Of a DNA stretch of 64,000 nt, positions 62,117 to 64,000 are shown one piece after another. Each line of letters opens with the position of its first letter. The stretch's first letter is position 1. Source of the stretch: Mediterraneibacter massiliensis (GTDB lineage: Bacteria; Bacillota; Clostridia; Lachnospirales; Lachnospiraceae); assembly GCF_001487105.1 (NCBI RefSeq), contig NZ_LN913001.1, positions 1,317,614-1,381,613 of the forward strand. The letters run 5' to 3'. The notes beneath the pieces are model-generated. The model was not told the DNA's origin and did not search any database. It saw only the letters and a list, made by a program, of their open reading frames with translations. A program made the translations under genes and the position numbers.

Positions 62117-63865
62117 CTATATTTCAGGTCTTTTTAAAATTTTTGTATTTTTAATGATTGTTCGCATAGAGGCTTTCGTAATGATCTCGTAATCCGTACG
62201 GAATCCAAAACTCTGATGCAGAGCATCTGTAAGTTCCGTGCGAGTATACGAAGGAATATAACTACTGGCAGCACTTAAAAAGGTCATATTCATGGCCCGC
62301 AGAGTTTGGATGATCTGGTCACAAGTGAATCTGTTCCCAATCTTTTTCTCTAAGAGCCGATAAATAATCAGGCTGATATAGCAAGTCATGAAATGGGCTT
62401 TGATCCGATCTTCTCGGCGGACAAATGCGGGACGGGAGCCGAGTTCATCTTTCATGATCCGGAAGTTTTCCTCTATTTCCCAACGCTGCTGATTAATCCG
62501 GATGATATCACCCACGTCTCCTTCCAGATTCGTCACTACTGCGTAGAACCCATCATACATTGCTTCTTTTTCTATCTGTTCCTGATCAAGTCCATACACT
62601 GTTTTTTCAGCAATCTCTCCATCTTTGGTAACAGTCGTACGTTTTACAAACCGCATAGGGTCATTTTGGTTTGTTCCTTTTCTCTTTTTTCCTGGTGAAT
62701 CCAAGATCTTTTGTGCCCGTTCAATCTGACATTCCCGGAGCTTTCTCTGGTAAGCAGCATATTTCGGAGAATAGGTAACAATCAGTGTCTCATCCATATC
62801 TCCTGTTATAAGGGGATATTCCTTATAGTAAACGGAGTTATAGATTTCTTCATCTGTTTCATCCAGTGTACGAAGGTCGATGAACTTCTGTGCTCCTATC
62901 TTGCGGAACTGTGTGGGATTCATCGCTTCTTTTCGCTCTTCCGCCTTCATTTTTTTCAGGGAATGTGTGATTACATAAGCCCTGTGGTTGAAACTGTTGA
63001 AGCGGCGGTTGTTGTGAGAACCCAATCCACTGTCTGAACAGAAAATAAATTCGCTGCAGTTGAAATCCCGGATGATCTTTTGCTCTAACGGTTTTAAAGT
63101 GGTCTGCTCATTCTGGTTTCCGGGAAAAATATCGAAAGACAGAGGAATTCCATCCGCATCCATAAATAATCCCATGGTGACAATCGGATTTGGTCGGTGT
63201 TCTTTGCTTTTGCCGTATTTGCGTAGTTCATCTTCCTGCTCGATCTCGAAATAGAAGTTTGTGCAGTCATAGTACAGGATTTTTTTGTTCCGGGGATGGA
63301 CAAAGTTGGAATTCCGGTATAACTCACTTTGTATAAAATCGGATTCTTCTGCAATAACAGAAAGGGCGCGGTAAACATCCTGCAAATGATACTTTGGTGG
63401 TTCCAGCAGAGTTTTGCAGTACTCATAGCTTTCACGTTTACTGGAAGGATGGAGAATGCGTGCATAGATCAGATCCGTAAAAACAGCGAGCAGGTCATAC
63501 TGATACTTGTGACGACTTTTGATCGACCGACAGATCTTATCCAGCCGGAGCTCTGTAACCAGAGACTGGAGAAAGAGATATCCGGTATTAAAAAGGCGCT
63601 GTTCATTTTTTAGGATGCGAGCTCCTTGTGAAAAGTCCACTGATACTTTTCCATTTTTCAGATTATAAAGTTCGGTTTCTTTCTTTGCCTCGTTTCTGGC
63701 CCACGCCATCATCTTATCCTTATCATTGTCGAATTGTGCGAGGAGATCGTTCATCTTTCCCAATTTTTTATAGATATGGGAGGAAGTTTTTCCATTCTCT
63801 TTGCGGAAGGACTGATAAATATATACATCTTTGTTGTTTGCACTACCTGTGATATTTACGTACAT
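62117..63865 (-). CDS. IS1634 family transposase
   Basis: 582 aa, full length and intact. DDE motifs: the first Asp in ILYYDCTNFYFE, the second in FIFCSDSGLGSHNN and the Glu in INQQRWEIEENFRIMKDEL (the Y-x2-R-x3-E-x6-K-like block of IS4-type enzymes, here RWEIEENFRIMK). The N-terminus carries the family's IYQSFRKENGKTSSHIYKKLG. It cuts and joins the IS ends. Start ATG at 63865, RBS-like AAAAGAGGTTTTTT upstream. With both ends present it may be active. Confidence 0.93.
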   Translation of the reverse strand: MYVNITGSANNKDVYIYQSFRKENGKTSSHIYKKLGKMNDLLAQFDNDKDKMMAWARNEAKKETELYNLKNGKVSVDFSQGARILKNEQRLFNTGYLFLQSLVTELRLDKICRSIKSRHKYQYDLLAVFTDLIYARILHPSSKRESYEYCKTLLEPPKYHLQDVYRALSVIAEESDFIQSELYRNSNFVHPRNKKILYYDCTNFYFEIEQEDELRKYGKSKEHRPNPIVTMGLFMDADGIPLSFDIFPGNQNEQTTLKPLEQKIIRDFNCSEFIFCSDSGLGSHNNRRFNSFNHRAYVITHSLKKMKAEERKEAMNPTQFRKIGAQKFIDLRTLDETDEEIYNSVYYKEYPLITGDMDETLIVTYSPKYAAYQRKLRECQIERAQKILDSPGKKRKGTNQNDPMRFVKRTTVTKDGEIAEKTVYGLDQEQIEKEAMYDGFYAVVTNLEGDVGDIIRINQQRWEIEENFRIMKDELGSRPAFVRREDRIKAHFMTCYISLIIYRLLEKKIGNRFTCDQIIQTLRAMNMTFLSAASSYIPSYTRTELTDALHQSFGFRTDYEIITKASMRTIIKNTKILKRPEI

Positions 63866-64000
63866 AAAAAACCTCTTTTCTTTTTATTATATCACAACTA
63901 GCACAAACAAGCACTAATAAATTTAAAAAATTTGACAAAAAAAGTGCCTTTTTATAGGCATTGTAAGGTTTTTTTCTTTATTCAACTGTCAAACCCCCGA

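Larger units (their letters stand above)
62031..63995 (-). mobile_element. IS1634-type insertion sequence (IS4 superfamily)
   Basis: About 1.96 kb holding one transposase gene on the minus strand. TTTGACAGTT at 62033-62042 and its reverse complement AACTGTCAAA at 63984-63993 mark the terminal inverted repeats; similarity continues inward as A-rich sequence. The exact outer ends and target duplication cannot be set because the window stops a few bases beyond. It lies 80 bp after ftsQ. Confidence 0.85.

Overview
The window reads as a chromosome segment of a spore-forming Clostridia species, most likely a Lachnospiraceae. The evidence is a cotJABC spore-coat operon, a Spo0A-type DNA-binding protein, a Gram-positive division/cell-wall (dcw) cluster starting at mraZ, small LytTR and XRE regulators, and a moderately AT-rich base composition. 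Almost everything is on the + strand. There is one tRNA gene (Pro, GGG) and one nearly complete IS1634-type insertion sequence at the right edge. Genus cannot be fixed from sequence alone.

Bases 1-25942 are a large surface-polysaccharide locus. It holds a sugar aminotransferase cut by the left edge, a membrane-anchored leucine-rich-repeat protein, two Wzy-like polymerases, two Wzx-like flippases, GT2 glycosyltransferases, GT-C-like membrane proteins and two ATP-grasp ligases. Inside it (13123-20066) is an uninterrupted set of soluble metabolic enzymes that is not normal sugar metabolism: an aldo/keto reductase, a phosphonopyruvate-decarboxylase-like ThDP enzyme, an unrecognised TIM-barrel-like protein, a CitE/HpcH-type C-C lyase, a two-subunit fumarase/tartrate-dehydratase-type hydro-lyase, and an MmgE/PrpD protein. 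I infer that it makes an unusual small acid (possibly phosphonate-derived) that is attached to the glycan. No PEP mutase is in the window. The locus ends with wecE-rfbB-rfbA, which together predict dTDP-4-amino-4,6-dideoxygalactose (Fuc4N), not rhamnose. The part left of about 22.8 kb looks more AT-rich than wecE onward, as expected for an exchanged variable region.

Bases 25943-27892 are a decayed junction: a terminator, gene remnants including a frameshifted N-terminal piece resembling a type II restriction-modification methylase, another terminator, and a minus-strand gene for a Spo0A-C-like protein without a receiver domain.

Bases 27893-35694 are a second glycan operon behind a strong sigma-A-type promoter: two GT4s, a GT2, a third flippase, a DUF6020-like membrane protein, a polyprenyl-phosphate GT2 broken by a run of nine G residues (a likely phase-variable switch), and GtrA. 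An LCP ligase (35842-37194) follows and could attach glycans to peptidoglycan. Next come two secreted, membrane-anchored proteins with cohesin-like domains (37408-40943), then glmS and an HtrA protease.

Bases 44.4-51.5 kb hold a LytTR regulator with an apparent ACG start, an XRE regulator, cotJABC, tRNA-Pro, asnB, an FtsW/RodA-type SEDS protein, a DegV protein and a small membrane protein. Bases 51.7-61.9 kb are the dcw cluster: mraZ, rsmH, an ftsL-like gene, two tandem class B PBPs, mraY, murD, a second SEDS gene and ftsQ. It is preceded by a promoter overlapped by six TGG boxes at an exact 10-bp period, the expected MraZ autoregulatory operator. The IS follows ftsQ.
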